This document shows, piece by piece, positions 35,501 through 43,669 of a stretch of 64,000 bases of DNA. The DNA comes from Silurus meridionalis (taxonomy: Eukaryota; Chordata; Actinopteri; Siluriformes; Siluridae). The stretch spans positions 20,558,108 to 20,622,107 of the forward strand of contig NC_060886.1 in the NCBI RefSeq assembly GCF_014805685.1, written 5' to 3'. Under the pieces are notes generated by a model. The model ran no database searches. It was not told where the DNA came from and saw nothing but the letters and a program-made list of their open reading frames with translations. The first letter of the stretch is position 1. Each line of letters opens with the position of its first letter. The translations under genes and the position numbers were made by a program.

Positions 35501-38370
35501 ACCAGCTGTCGAGCAGGAGAGCCTGCCAGCTCCAGCAGTGCGAAATACATTTCATTACCCAGACTCCTTTCCAACACCTGAAGTTTCACACATGGGGCTT
35601 ACATAAGTGATGGCACAGTAGTTAATCTGTCTTGATTTTAGAAAACCCAGTCATCAAAAGACGCTGACCTGGAAGCAGCACCGACAGGAGTGTGTGTGCG
35701 GTAGTGCAGCACAGACTAAGCTGGATGACTAAGGCCTGTTTGGATTTCCACATAGTTTCACCATAGTCAGCATTGGGTAGTAGTTCCAAAGGCACCAAAG
35801 CTCTGTACCCATATTACACATTCATCTCCTTGCCAATTAGGGCATGTGTTACAAAATCTCTTTCTCCCACTAGAAGTCCCCTGACAATGAACATCAGACA
35901 TTTCTACAAACAAAAGTAGATTCTTATGAAAACATCTAAAACCTCCTCTTTACAGTGGACTGACAATGATAGAGGTGGACATATAGGAAAGAATAGACAA
36001 AGCATAAAAGGAGTGGTTTCTCTAAAAATGTATGACCCATTTCTGACAACAAATATAATCAACAATTCACATGACAAATAGCAAAACTAAAATAGCATTT
36101 CTAGTCTTTCTGGATAAACTTCATAGAGTGACAGCCGTTTGAAAGCCACTCCCAGAAAACATGCTTCCAGCTACTGAACTGCTAACAGCTTACTTCATTC
36201 TCAGCAAGCTGAACCTGAGCATTAATTACAAACATACTGACTTGTATTTATGACCATAAATGTTGAATTATTCAGCCAACTTCACCTCCAAGCGTTTGAA
36301 ATCATATCTTCTTCATGTAGATAATGCTTCATTCAGCTTCTTTGGTCTATTGGAATGCTAACAATATTATCTGCCGTGTGCACTTCCTGTATAAACAAGA
36401 AGTTGTGTGATTTCTGACCATCTTTGTAGAAATTATTTTCCATTAAATAAGACATATCTTAGAAGCTTAATTAAAGGTTATTTTCCTGAATATGGACAAG
36501 CTAAAAGAACTACACTGGATGTAATGCCATTATTCCTGCCTCTCTTCCATATGGTCTGTTTCCCATGATCTCCCTTTGCTCTGCATTGGGGCAGGAAACA
36601 GGGAAAAGTCAAAGGTTGTGTAAAAGCCTGCAGAAACTGGGATGTTAATTAAAGCTAGAAACAGCAACATGACCAGATAATGTTGCACAACAAACATTCA
36701 CACCACTTTATAGAGTTATCTTTGAACACTCTTGACCTCACTGACAAGTTTTGTTTATGCATGTGTGAGAGTCAGAAATGTGTAACAGACTTAAAGACAA
36801 AGAAAACAAATTGACTGATGATAACAGTGTATTTGATTATATGCTGAAGCCATTTCTTTCCATTTTGAGGCTTTACACCTTTAGGTCTTAATCCATAAAC
36901 AAAATATTGAGCATGTTATTTGAATATGTGAATTATGTCATTGCAGTGTCTTTTCCTTACAGTAGACCTCACATTGAAAGGTCTGCTACCTTGTTGGAAA
37001 TAGATCGTTTTGTCAAATTAAGTGTTGAAGCAAAGACAGATATGTAATAGGTTTTGTTAATACATACAGAACACTGAAACATCAATTGCAATTTCCAATG
37101 TAGAAAGCTAGAATTGCACTGCAAAAGTATGCTGGATAAAACACCATATTGCAATTATTATGGATACATATTGTGACTGAAATTATACTATGCTTTGCAA
37201 TGGATATGTTGCTTTGCAAGACCAACAGTATATTAACCCCCTAAATCCCGGTTTGTAATATAGTTATTTCATATATCATTTAGTAACTACTTTCAATTAT
37301 GATAAATCCATAGAAGGGTCATGGAAGTTTTAGGGGTAAAAGATTATAACCTAATCATCAAAACACCAGTCATACATGCTAAACATGCTGAAATATCTGG
37401 ACCAAGAGATGTGATCATTAATAACAATATATAGTGCAGAACCACAGGTGGCAGTAAGCAACTAGTCCAGGGGCTCGGGGGTCATTTTATTTCTGTTCCA
37501 CCTGGCCAGGATGAAATTCACAAACAATGGGTGTCCAGCAAAGTCCAGGAAAGGTAGAAACAAGGTAAGCAAACACTATTTAACAACAAACACTTTATTC
37601 GGAAGCATTTTTTTGTTGTTGCAAAATTAGGTACAATTCGTGAATAATAGTGAATTCATAACCCATTGTTTCATTAGTCTACTGTTGTGTTAGATATTAC
37701 TTTGTTGTTATTTTGAAACATCCTGTTGTTTACTGGTCTGCCTACTCTGCCATAGAGTAGAGACTAAAGCTGGATTAGTATTTTATTTGCCCCACCTTTT
37801 TTTACTACCACTCTAATAAAATCCCTGGGTAAATCCTGGTCATGCCAGTGTGCCTCCACCCTGCTGTAGACAGCTGATTACTTTGCTCAGGTGTGTTAGG
37901 AGCTGCAACAAAATATCAAGCATGGGCGTTTCTAAGAACCGAAATGAGAGGCTGTGCATTACACCACAATGTGTCCAGATGACAGGACATTAAATGAGTA
38001 CAAAAAAAAGTTGTCTACCGTCTGTGCATTGACCGGCTGTGTTGGGCGTCCTGACAAGCATCTCCATCCATTCTTCTGCTCGGCTGCATGCCTTTTACAG
38101 AAACTCAGCCAGACTGCAAAACAAAAATAAGTCTGAAAGAAGAACAGCACGCACACACACACACTTTCTTGACTGCGCAACTTGTTTTTAAAAAGAAAAT
38201 GCAACCCGGCAGGAATAGTGAGCTGAGCTACAGTGTTAGTGATGGGGGAAATATTCTAATGAGCATAACTTGAATTAGCAAAGAAAATATGGGACACGTT
38301 AGAAAACTTACCCGGCTCCTCCTAGATCCTCAGTACGCTTCTCAACGCGCATCAGTCTCTCCCCGTTCAT
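1565..38370 (-). CDS. cobll1: cobll1, cordon-bleu WH2 repeat protein-like 1 (12 coding exons, start to stop)
   Basis: Coding exons in order: 38370-38312, 19818-19651, 15815-15608, 15379-15154, 14962-14921, 14571-14474, 14100-13882, 13610-13472, 5288-5027, 4911-4835, 4690-3252, 1702-1565. They total 3075 nt (1024 residues plus stop) and all phases agree. COBLL1 is an actin-associated cytoplasmic/cortical scaffold related to Cordon-bleu. Seen: lysine/proline KRAP-type motifs (KNKAPLPP near residue 25, KKRRAPLPP near 310, KRKAPPPP near 360); two ubiquitin-like COBL-domain segments (residues about 76-220, with [27 protein letters not shown]); the COBLL1 signature [17 protein letters not shown] near 685; a low-complexity Ser/Pro-rich C-terminal half; and FVELP at the end of exon 11. 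These match COBLL1 rather than COBL. A start at 38370 is chosen because its exon ends in phase 2, as exon 2 needs. A second in-frame Met in exon 2 (MEQEEN) could serve isoforms. Odd: no WH2 domain, and TGA is the last codon of exon 12. Very confident of the family; whether this is cobll1a or cobll1b is unknown. Confidence 0.95.
2573..2631. repeat. (CA)n microsatellite
   Basis: About 29 uninterrupted CA units, preceded by a short CT run. It lies in cobll1 intron 11. Long open frames of alternating Thr/His or Cys/Val here come from the repeat and are not genes. Confidence 0.97.
3005..3180 (+). mobile_element. Fragment of a common fish tRNA-derived SINE
   Basis: The stretch has CCAGTTGTTAAGG (A-box-like) followed by the body 'tgccactcttgggcccttaagcaagacccttaacccc', abbreviated here as GGGCCCTTAAGCAAGACCC. 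That body belongs to a widespread fish SINE whose members read ...TTGGGCCCTTGAGCAAGGCC... A second member sits at 59058-59315. Both ends are degraded. Confidence 0.55.
3252..4690 (-). CDS. cobll1: cobll1 coding exon 11 (large exon)
   Basis: The exon is 1439 nt, entering in phase 1 and leaving in phase 0. The acceptor cttatacag precedes CCAATTTTG and the donor is GTGAGT. It encodes residues about 500-979, the Ser/Thr/Pro-rich region. It includes the family-specific block [19 protein letters not shown], a proline run ([11 protein letters not shown]), and the C-terminal [13 protein letters not shown] and FVELP blocks that align with the end of mammalian COBLL1 before its WH2 segment. The frame begins at CC after the splice, not at the internal Met near 4634. 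Confidence 0.95.
4835..4911 (-). CDS. cobll1: cobll1 coding exon 10
   Basis: The exon is 77 nt, phase 2 in and phase 1 out, reading [20 protein letters not shown]. The acceptor is cctaacag. The donor GTGTGTTG is weak but is the only one that keeps frame with exon 11. This region is variable in the family, so support comes from phase and open frame rather than similarity. Confidence 0.75.
5027..5288 (-). CDS. cobll1: cobll1 coding exon 9
   Basis: The exon is 262 nt, phase 1 in and phase 2 out. It starts after ttgttgcag with [19 protein letters not shown] and is rich in Ser, Asp and Glu. I place the donor at GTACGA (5026-5021), inside a longer open frame, because only this leaves the two bases (AA) that exon 10 needs. 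The frame running on to 4981 is then intronic. Confidence 0.8.
7503..7764 (-). mobile_element. tRNA-derived SINE with perfect 18-bp target-site duplication
   Basis: The element body is 7521-7746, flanked by identical copies of GACTATGCAGCTATAGTA at 7503-7520 and 7747-7764. Read on the minus strand, it begins with a tRNA-like head carrying an A box (TAGTGGTTAAGACGC) and a B box (GGGTTCGATTCCCGG). A body and a tail follow, the tail ending GGGAGAAGCTGAAAG. The tail matches the 3' end of the RTE-like LINE at 9888-12345, so it probably moves with that LINE's machinery. The intact duplication suggests a fairly recent insertion. Confidence 0.92.
7995..8228 (-). mobile_element. Second copy of the same tRNA-derived SINE
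   Basis: Same layout as the copy 250 bp to the left: LINE-like tail at the left (CTTCTCCCATTAGGGGTCGC on the plus strand), shared body, and tRNA-like head at the right with minus-strand boxes GTGGTTAGGACGC and GGGTTCAATCCCC. Sequence differences from the first copy indicate a separate insertion rather than a duplication. I could not find clear target-site duplications. Confidence 0.88.
9025..9717 (+). mobile_element. Internally deleted Tc1/mariner element with transposase remnant
   Basis: Terminal inverted repeats of about 26 bp differ at only three positions (GTCGAAGGTTTGGAAACACC at the left; GGGTGTTTCCAAACTTTTGA at the right). Between them are broken plus-strand coding remnants of a Tc1-type transposase: a [12 protein letters not shown] stretch and [17 protein letters not shown], the usual WPSQSPDLNPIE.LWDEL block with a deletion. 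No intact frame. Confidence 0.85.
9888..12345 (+). mobile_element. RTE-like non-LTR retrotransposon (LINE), decayed
   Basis: A fish LINE with reverse-transcriptase blocks in successive plus-strand frames: an N-terminal charged region (10526-10957), a finger/palm start with FVDIEN and [20 protein letters not shown] (11178-11522), the active-site block [19 protein letters not shown] (11536-12027), and a C-terminal block [15 protein letters not shown] (12043-12279). Frameshifts and stops separate them, and the front, including most of the endonuclease, is missing or unreadable. The 3' end reads GGGAGAAGCCGAAAGAAG followed by a (GAA)n tail. The first 130 bp share sequence with the SINE bodies at 7521 and 7999. 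RTE is my best clade guess. Confidence 0.85.
13472..13610 (-). CDS. cobll1: cobll1 coding exon 8
   Basis: The exon is 139 nt, phase 0 in and phase 1 out, with acceptor attgtcaag and donor GTGAGT. It reads [20 protein letters not shown] then KAPPPPTSP, the third KRAP-type motif. This is comparable with RRTKRKAPSPP in mammalian COBLL1. Confidence 0.92.
13882..14100 (-). CDS. cobll1: cobll1 coding exon 7
   Basis: The exon is 219 nt, phase 0 on both sides. It reads [19 protein letters not shown]... and [20 protein letters not shown], the second and most conserved KRAP-type motif. Mammalian COBLL1 has [13 protein letters not shown] at the same point. Confidence 0.95.
14474..14571 (-). CDS. cobll1: cobll1 coding exon 6
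   Basis: The exon is 98 nt, phase 1 in and phase 0 out. It reads [20 protein letters not shown] then [12 protein letters not shown], matching the family's KEKENKGFFSFFQRSKKK basic stretch. The donor is GTGGGT. Confidence 0.95.
14921..14962 (-). CDS. cobll1: cobll1 coding exon 5 (42-nt microexon)
   Basis: The exon is phase 1 on both sides, reading [13 protein letters not shown] between split codons. An acceptor 7 nt further in (after ttatcag) would give 35 nt and break frame with exon 6, so the acceptor ctttgaacag is chosen. The donor is GTAACA. Because it is a symmetric 42-nt exon, it could be skipped without a frameshift. Confidence 0.8.
15064..15142. repeat. Short degenerate tandem repeat (TTTCTAATAAGCCTTTTATA-type)
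   Basis: Three to four imperfect copies of a roughly 20-bp unit around TTTCTAATAAGCCTTT lie just inside the start of cobll1 intron 4, about 10 bp beyond the exon 4 donor. Confidence 0.7.
15154..15379 (-). CDS. cobll1: cobll1 coding exon 4 (second half of the COBL ubiquitin-like domain)
   Basis: The exon is 226 nt, phase 0 in and phase 1 out. It reads [20 protein letters not shown], then [13 protein letters not shown] and [14 protein letters not shown]. These match the COBLL1 block [20 protein letters not shown] / LYAMD closely. The acceptor is ctccctcag and the donor GTAATG. Confidence 0.97.
15608..15815 (-). CDS. cobll1: cobll1 coding exon 3 (first half of the COBL ubiquitin-like domain)
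   Basis: The exon is 208 nt, phase 2 in and phase 0 out. It reads [20 protein letters not shown], then [20 protein letters not shown]. The split Ser codon completes the family motif SKPMxDLL. It is strongly conserved with mammalian COBLL1. Confidence 0.97.
15816..19650 (-). other. cobll1: cobll1 intron 2 (3.8 kb)
   Basis: The donor GTGAGT is at 19650-19645 and the acceptor ttttttacag at 15816. A short direct repeat of AATACAAATATAAATTGA occurs at about 19065-19122. Nothing else is recognised; the scattered open frames here have no exon-like borders. Confidence 0.7.
19651..19818 (-). CDS. cobll1: cobll1 coding exon 2
   Basis: The exon is 168 nt, phase 2 on both sides. It reads [19 protein letters not shown], then [20 protein letters not shown]. 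It aligns with KAKAPLPP... MEQKENMIDKDVELSVVLPG of mammalian COBLL1. The internal MEQ is a plausible alternative start for shorter isoforms. Confidence 0.95.
19843..20660. mobile_element. hAT-like non-autonomous element or remnant
   Basis: It starts TAGGGCTGCAACAACTAATC, a typical fish hAT end, with an inverted partner ATCGATTAGTTGGGCTGC at about 19914-19932. TTAATCGATTAT recurs near 20640. A 22-23 bp unit (AAACTGTATATCCTTATCGT) is duplicated in tandem at 20058-20105. The right boundary is uncertain. The insertion lies about 25 bp upstream of the cobll1 exon 2 acceptor. Confidence 0.5.
21204..22059. mobile_element. Non-autonomous hAT element with 8-bp target-site duplication
   Basis: The body is 21212-22051, with ends CAGTGTTGGGCAATAACGCG and AGCAAAACACTG. 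The flanks are CTGCAGAG and TTGCAGAG (7 of 8 identical), as expected for hAT. The interior is rich in GTTACT/AGTAAC sub-repeats (GCGTTACTGTAACGCAGTTAC) and has no transposase frame. Confidence 0.85.
23645..23705. repeat. (AT)n microsatellite
   Basis: About 30 AT units, nearly pure, in cobll1 intron 1. Confidence 0.97.
25891..25962. repeat. (AT)n microsatellite
   Basis: About 36 AT units followed by ACACCGG, in cobll1 intron 1. Confidence 0.97.
26975..27064. repeat. Compound (AT)n(GT)n microsatellite
   Basis: About 35 AT units run straight into about 9 GT units. It lies in cobll1 intron 1. Confidence 0.97.
29780..29990. repeat. Degenerate copy of a dispersed fish repeat
   Basis: The blocks AATTTAGAGTAGCCAGCATG, GGGAGGTGGAAACCAGAGTA and CTAGAGGAACCCAGGACCG match a very common fish interspersed repeat (consensus-like ...TTTAGAGTAGCC...GGAGGAAACCGGAGTACC...). 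Two more decayed copies lie at 50460-50710 and 58480-58620. I cannot name its class from sequence alone. Confidence 0.6.
31608..31657. repeat. (GA)n microsatellite
   Basis: About 24 AG units within a purine-rich stretch in cobll1 intron 1. Confidence 0.95.
32433..32514. repeat. Compound (TC)n(AC)n microsatellite
   Basis: About 14 TC units joined to about 26 CA units, in cobll1 intron 1. Spurious frames on both strands come from this repeat. Confidence 0.97.
35472..35577 (-). other. Orphan exon-like stretch, unidentified
   Basis: This 106-nt minus-strand stretch is bounded by an AG acceptor (gaaacttcag) and a weak GT donor (GTGTGG). It reads [20 protein letters not shown], then [15 protein letters not shown]. 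Its amino-acid content is protein-like and its base composition is richer in G+C than its surroundings. It ends in phase 1, so it cannot join directly to cobll1 exon 2. I do not recognise the family. It could be an alternative or poison exon, a remnant of a processed gene copy, or chance. Confidence 0.3.
38312..38370 (-). CDS. cobll1: cobll1 coding exon 1
   Basis: The exon has 59 coding nt from ATG at 38370 to a GTAAGT donor at 38311. It reads [19 protein letters not shown] plus a split Gly, ending in phase 2 exactly as exon 2 requires. It opens like the mammalian isoform MDGR... that runs into KAKAPLPP. No upstream in-frame ATG is evident. Confidence 0.8.
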
Positions 38371-38720
38371 TAAAATGCCACTTACATGAACCATAAAACA
38401 CTTACACTTCTCTGACCAACTTCTTTCCACATCATTCACTCATTCCCTTTGAAACCCTCTTGCAGTCCCGGCCCACTCAACAGTCGCTCCTCTGTTTCGG
38501 ATCCCCGCCTGCACACACTTGGTCTTTAGCTCTGCACTGGAAGGAAGACAGCAGAGTACATATTCCAGTAATGACACGATGGACCGTGTGTGTGTGTGTG
38601 TGTGTGTGTACGCGCCCCCCTGCGCTCTTCTCTGACACAGGCGCTTTTCTCAACGCGTCCACGCGGCACATGTACTGGGAAAGGGGGTCGTATTCTCCGC
38701 CCCAGCAGAGATGACCAGTG
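38371..38720 (-). promoter_or_regulatory. cobll1: Presumed cobll1 promoter and 5' UTR region
   Basis: Upstream of the cobll1 start, CpG density rises well above the surrounding AT-rich DNA (ACGCGCCCCC, CAACGCGTCCACGCGGC, CTCCGCCCC). A (GT)n run lies inside it. A CpG-rich start region fits a broadly expressed vertebrate promoter. The transcription start is not visible from sequence. Confidence 0.4.
38587..38608. repeat. (GT)n microsatellite in the cobll1 promoter region
   Basis: About 11 GT units (CA on the cobll1 strand), about 220 bp upstream of the cobll1 start codon. Confidence 0.9.
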
Positions 38721-39619
38721 CATAATGCCCCAGAGTTTAAAGCCCACACACAAGCACGAACAATATGCAGGACACACAGAGGAGCAGCCAATGCATGCCA
38801 GCAGTGTCACTGCTTATGCGCGCCTTCATCTCCATATAAATTCACTGCTTATGGACATCTCGAAATGTCACACTTTTCATGCACTCTTCAAAAAAACAAC
38901 TTTCCGATGTTTGTGCATCTAACACGGTGTAATATAGGAAAATACGTTTCAATAAAAGTTCTCGCAAACCTGACTCGAATAAAGCCCATATGCAAATACA
39001 GGAAAAGTTTCGTGAAAACGGAAAGGGTTGCTCGTCACGTTTGTCCCATATAAAGATTTAGGTGAATTTCTGGCACAACAGCGACATCTTGTGATCAAAA
39101 GGTTGTAGCACGACTTTGGTCTAGAGTAAAGTTATTGGCATGGAGCCTCACTGCACTCTACATTTTCATGTTTTTTCATGGTATTTATGTGAGATTTTTT
39201 TTATTAGTTTCGCAGGACTGAAAACTTTGCTGAACAGTTGAGTAACAAGACCTTAAAAACCTGAGAAACTGTTGTATAATAGTGTGATTTGTTCTCGAAA
39301 ATGCACTCAAACAACCACACATTTCTCTTTGTTACGAGTTTATAAGTATAATCAATAAGATGAGCAGAGTGCCAGCTGTAATAGCCTACAGAACAAAACA
39401 TGGAAGTAAATAAAAAGGAAAAATAAACCTTGCAATCTCCCATCTTTATTTACTTTGTAGTCAATATTGTATATCGTGTTTTACTGCTTTATTAAATTGT
39501 GACTTGACATGATATGATATGATGATATATGAAATAATATATTACGAGGTGACCTGTAGGCCATGTTGTCCCTCTATCACTGATTAGATGTGAAACTTCT
39601 CTTCTCTGCATCAATGTTA

Positions 39620-41109
39620 TTCAAACATAAGTGTCCAGTGAAAAGATTGTAGCACAGCAGTTATGAGGACTGAGTGAAAAGAATAACATTTTTGAAATGT
39701 ATCAGTCAGGATTTAGGACTCATCATAGCACAGAGCACAATAATTCATATTAATTAATTATTAATTAAGATCCTCCTTGTTTGACAAAAAAATTGAAATA
39801 AAGGGAACAGCTTTTCCCTAGCTTAGGTCTTATTTGACTGATTGTTATCAGTTTGTTGATGTAAATGTGAGTTCTCTTCACTCTCTGAGGTAAAGTTTGG
39901 TGTTCCACAAGGATCTGTTTTAGGCCCACTGCTTTTCTCTTTATATATGCTGCCTCCGGGTGAAATTATACATTAACATGCTATTAGCTTCCGTTGTTAT
40001 GCTGATGATACACAGTTGTATGTTTCAGTTAAAACCGGTTGCCAGAGATCACTTTAAAAATGTTGAGGATTGTGTAAAAGACATTAGACAATTAATGCTT
40101 GATAACTAACTTCTGCTCAACTTGGATAAGACGGAAATACTTACTGTATACTAGAATTACATGCAACTAGCAATACACTTTTGGATCACGTAGCATCTCT
40201 GGATGGTCTTATCTCAGTGTGTACAGCAGTCAAAGAGTTTGGTGTGATTATTGATCCTAGTCTTGGAGGATGTGAAAAACGTTACCAGGATAGCGTTCCT
40301 TCAGCTTAGAAGAAATATTGCTACAATTAGGACATTTATGTTGTTAAAGGGTGCAGAAAAACTAGTTCATGCTTTTGTTACATCTAGATTAGAATACTGT
40401 AACGCTTTAGTGTCTGGGTGTTCGAGTAAGTGCATAAATAAGCTTCAGTTAGTTCAAAATGCAGCAGCAAGAGTCCTCACTAGATCTAGAAAATATGAGC
40501 ACATCACTGCTGTTTTAATCAGTCTACACTGGCTCCCAATTAAATCTCGCATTTATTATAATATACTACTACTGACGTATAAAGCACTTAACAGTCTTGG
40601 GCTACAGTATCTTAGTTTACTTCTGTACCATTATGACCCCCCAGACCTACTTAGTTTTTAATGATCAAAATGCACATTTGTTGATACCTCAAAAAAAGAC
40701 TCCTGCAGGAGGCAGATCTTTCTCTTATAAAGCCCCACAGTTATGGAACAGGCTTTCATTTAGTGTTCAGGACTCAGACACAGTATCAGTGTTCAAGTCG
40801 AGGCTAAAAACATATTTATTTAGTAAAGCCTTTTATCGGTAGGCTTTTCTTAAGTAAAGGAGCAGATCTAGAGGGATCATGAATATAGAGTGAGAGATAT
40901 TTATTGAACTGGGATTATTGTACGCTGTCATCCCCTCACTCTCACACAGGTTTCTCTTATCCCAGAGATCCCTAACGTCTGTGTTACCTTCTGGCTCTCC
41001 TTTTTAGTTATGCTGCCACAGCAAGTCTTGCCAACAAGTGAGTCCCCAACTGCACAATGTCCTTAACTTTTATACAAGGATACTTAATAATCCATATTTC
41101 TCTCCACCT

Positions 41110-41162
<53 letters not shown>

Positions 41163-41648
41163 GGGCTAGTTAAACATGCACCAGAGGTTCCTGCCTCTCC
41201 TCGGATCTGCCCGCTTTTTTGGATGGTGTTCTCTTTGATTAGAGGATTAGAGGATGTTTCATATATACGGTCTGAGGATAAATGCAATTACAGAGTAACA
41301 CAGGAGCTTTGAGAATAGATTTGAACTGTACTTAAAGTTAGCAGTCTGCTACACTGTCTCAGGACTACAGTTTGCATTTGATCACTATCAGTGCACACCT
41401 CAACATCATTTAGCTGTAATAAATGGACATTTGGTGCCACCCAGATGAGAATGGGTTCCCTCTTGGTTCTGGTTTCTGTCAAGGTTTCTTTCTTGTGCCA
41501 TCTCAGGGAGTTTTTCCTTGCCACAGTCGCCACCGACTTGCTCATTAGGGACAAACTTATTCATTCTTTATTACTACATTATCTGTGTAAAGTTGCTTTG
41601 AGACAATGTCCATTGTTATAAGCAATAAACAAATATAATGAATTGAAT
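39620..41648 (+). mobile_element. L2-like LINE, decayed, with 3' end
   Basis: Reverse-transcriptase traces run along the plus strand: a QSGFRTHHS-like stretch near 39700, [18 protein letters not shown] near 39895, and YADDTQLYVS near 40000 (the active site). The C-terminal block KLQLVQNAAARVLTRSRKYE and LHWLPIKSRIYY follows at 40251-40842. The 3' region has GTTTTTCCTTGCCACAGTCG, then TTGCTTTGAGACAATGTCC and a TGAATTGAA-like tail. Stops and shifts break the frame. The 3' terminus is typical of abundant fish L2-type elements. Confidence 0.85.
41113..41158. repeat. (CT)n microsatellite
   Basis: About 23 CT units inside the 3' part of the L2-like LINE. Confidence 0.95.
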
Positions 41649-42369
41649 AAAAATGTAATGTTAACAGTTCCAAGGAATAAATCTAAATTCTATAACCTGC
41701 GAGAGGACATGGAAATTCATAAAGAAGAATGGATTTCTTTGATTAAGACTAGCGTCTGATATAAACCCAAGAAAAACACAATAGTGTAAACCTAGAAATC
41801 AAGAAGAACCTTATTTAGTCAAACACTCTGCCTATTATGAATAGTATAGTTATAAACCTTTAGTTTGTGGGTCATCTATGCTACAAATATTACTGTTTGG
41901 TGATACTTGGTGTTTAATGTGTGTGTGCATGGGCTACTGCAATAGACTCTGACTAGCATAATGAAGATTATTGATGAGTAATAAATAACTGAGATTCTCA
42001 TAGGATACTATCAGTGAATCAGACAAATGAGGTATAATCAAATTAAAATTAAGCATAGCTGTTAAGAAATAAGTGCAGGTGATATGTCAGTGTTGTTTGG
42101 GATGCTGCGATAATTAGAAATAGACAGAAATAAGTGGAATTATTGTTCCTTTCATGTTCTATGTTCATTTATTGTGTTCATTTATTGTGTTTATTTTGTA
42201 TGTGGGCACTTTATTCAATATTTTTGCACTTGCACCCTCTTCCTATTCATTACATGGCACAAATAAAAGCAATGATTAGATTTTACAAATGTAATTATCA
42301 CACCTTCATGAGCTACATGTAATTCAAGCACTTTGTTTTGTAGGATGACATGGTGAATGGCATTATGTA

Positions 42370-42565
42370 GTGTTCAAATTCAAATTAAATTCAAATTCAA
42401 AATTAATTTGTCACATGCACATTCATACAAAGTACGACATGCAGTGAAATGTTTTTTACGGCTGTCCAACATTTAAACATAAAAAAAGAAATAGAATATA
42501 GAGATAAAAAAAAAATAAAAAAAGTATAAAGTATAAAGTAGAGGAAAATATATGTATATACACAT
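42370..42565. repeat. Dispersed-repeat fragment with AAGTATAAAGTATA tail
   Basis: Contains TTTGTCACATGCACATTCAT and ACATGCAGTGAAATG, a block found repeatedly in fish genomes near LINE ends, followed by an A-rich tail. Class uncertain. Confidence 0.4.
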
Positions 42566-43015
42566 AAAGAATCGGCTCCCTCACCAAATTTATTATCCCT
42601 GGTTTAATCCTGAGCTCCAGTTACACATGTGGTGTCTTTTTGGAATTATTTTCTCTTGTCAGTTTCTGGTTTTCTTGATTTGCATCCAACTTTTCACATA
42701 TTCATGCTGTGTAAGTGTGCAAGTGATCACTTATCAGCAGAGAAAAGTCATTGCCTTACCAACAAGTTTCTCACTCTTGCTCTCTCTCACCTGCATTTCC
42801 TCATGGCATCAATGTGATGGACTGGTATCCCATCTACGTAGGGTGTATTACCTCCTTGTGCTTAGTGATTCTGTCCACAAGGCCTCAGCAACCATTACCA
42901 AAATAAGGCAGTTACTGAAGATGTATGAATTACATTTCACTTAGCTGTAGAAACAAACTAATATAAAACCATTAAACAAAGATTGCATGCTAGTAGACAT
43001 GTTAATAACAGCCTT

Positions 43016-43054
43016 TGCCTCATATATGAACATTCTGTGTTCATATATGAGGCA
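43016..43054. repeat. Perfect 17-bp inverted repeat with 5-nt loop
   Basis: TGCCTCATATATGAACA at 43016-43032 is the exact reverse complement of 43038-43054. The loop is TTCTG. Confidence 0.95.
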
Positions 43055-43669
43055 TATCTGTGAGAATATGTGCAGAATAAATAATACTTAAATGCAAACT
43101 TTAGATAAATAACTAATTTGTGTTGGAGCTGAAAAAAGAGTATAAACCATTCAGTTCTGTGGAACGAGGAAATAAGAAACATGTTAAATCTACTCTTTCC
43201 CATCAGTGTGTGTATAAGCAGGTTCTGGGTTTCGCCTGTCATGTACCTGATAAGTACTTGATTAATGCTTTTGTGGTAGATTAATACACAGGTGAGGTGC
43301 AGATCCCAATGTGTTATACAATACCTAATCAAATCTAAACACATATCTTCCCACACTGTTCTATGTCAATCACAGTACTTTGGTTTGCATCAAGGTACAC
43401 GGCTCTCGTTTTTATTTAATCAATCAGACTTAATTAGTTAGTTGTTTATTTAGAAGGTCAATTTGAGAAAGTAATGAACTACTATCCAAAGCTTGCCAAA
43501 TGAATAATTAGGATTTTTTTTTATCAGTCATAATGTTTAAGTGATAGGCTTACTTGGTTTCATTTCAAAACAGTACCAAATTAATATGGAACAAAGAAAA
43601 AACAATAATTTATGTGTTTATAACTAAGAGACATGAATCAAAAATTCAAAAAAATTACCTTTTTAAGAA

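Larger units (their letters stand above)
19819..38311 (-). other. cobll1: cobll1 intron 1 (18.5 kb)
   Basis: The donor GTAAGT is at 38311-38306 and the acceptor tcttttgtag at 19819. Besides the repeats listed separately, it holds a direct repeat of AGTATGTATAATAAATAGAGC at 34801-34821 and 34854-34874, an orphan exon-like stretch at 35472-35577, and two minus-strand donor-like sites (28070, 27565) that might belong to alternative first exons. The rest is AT-rich, and I recognise nothing in it. Confidence 0.65.

Noticed and set aside
40251..40842. 136- and 81-codon plus-strand frames
   Set aside because: The KLQLVQNAAARVLTRS block marks the C-terminal part of an L2-like LINE, so they are annotated as part of that element.
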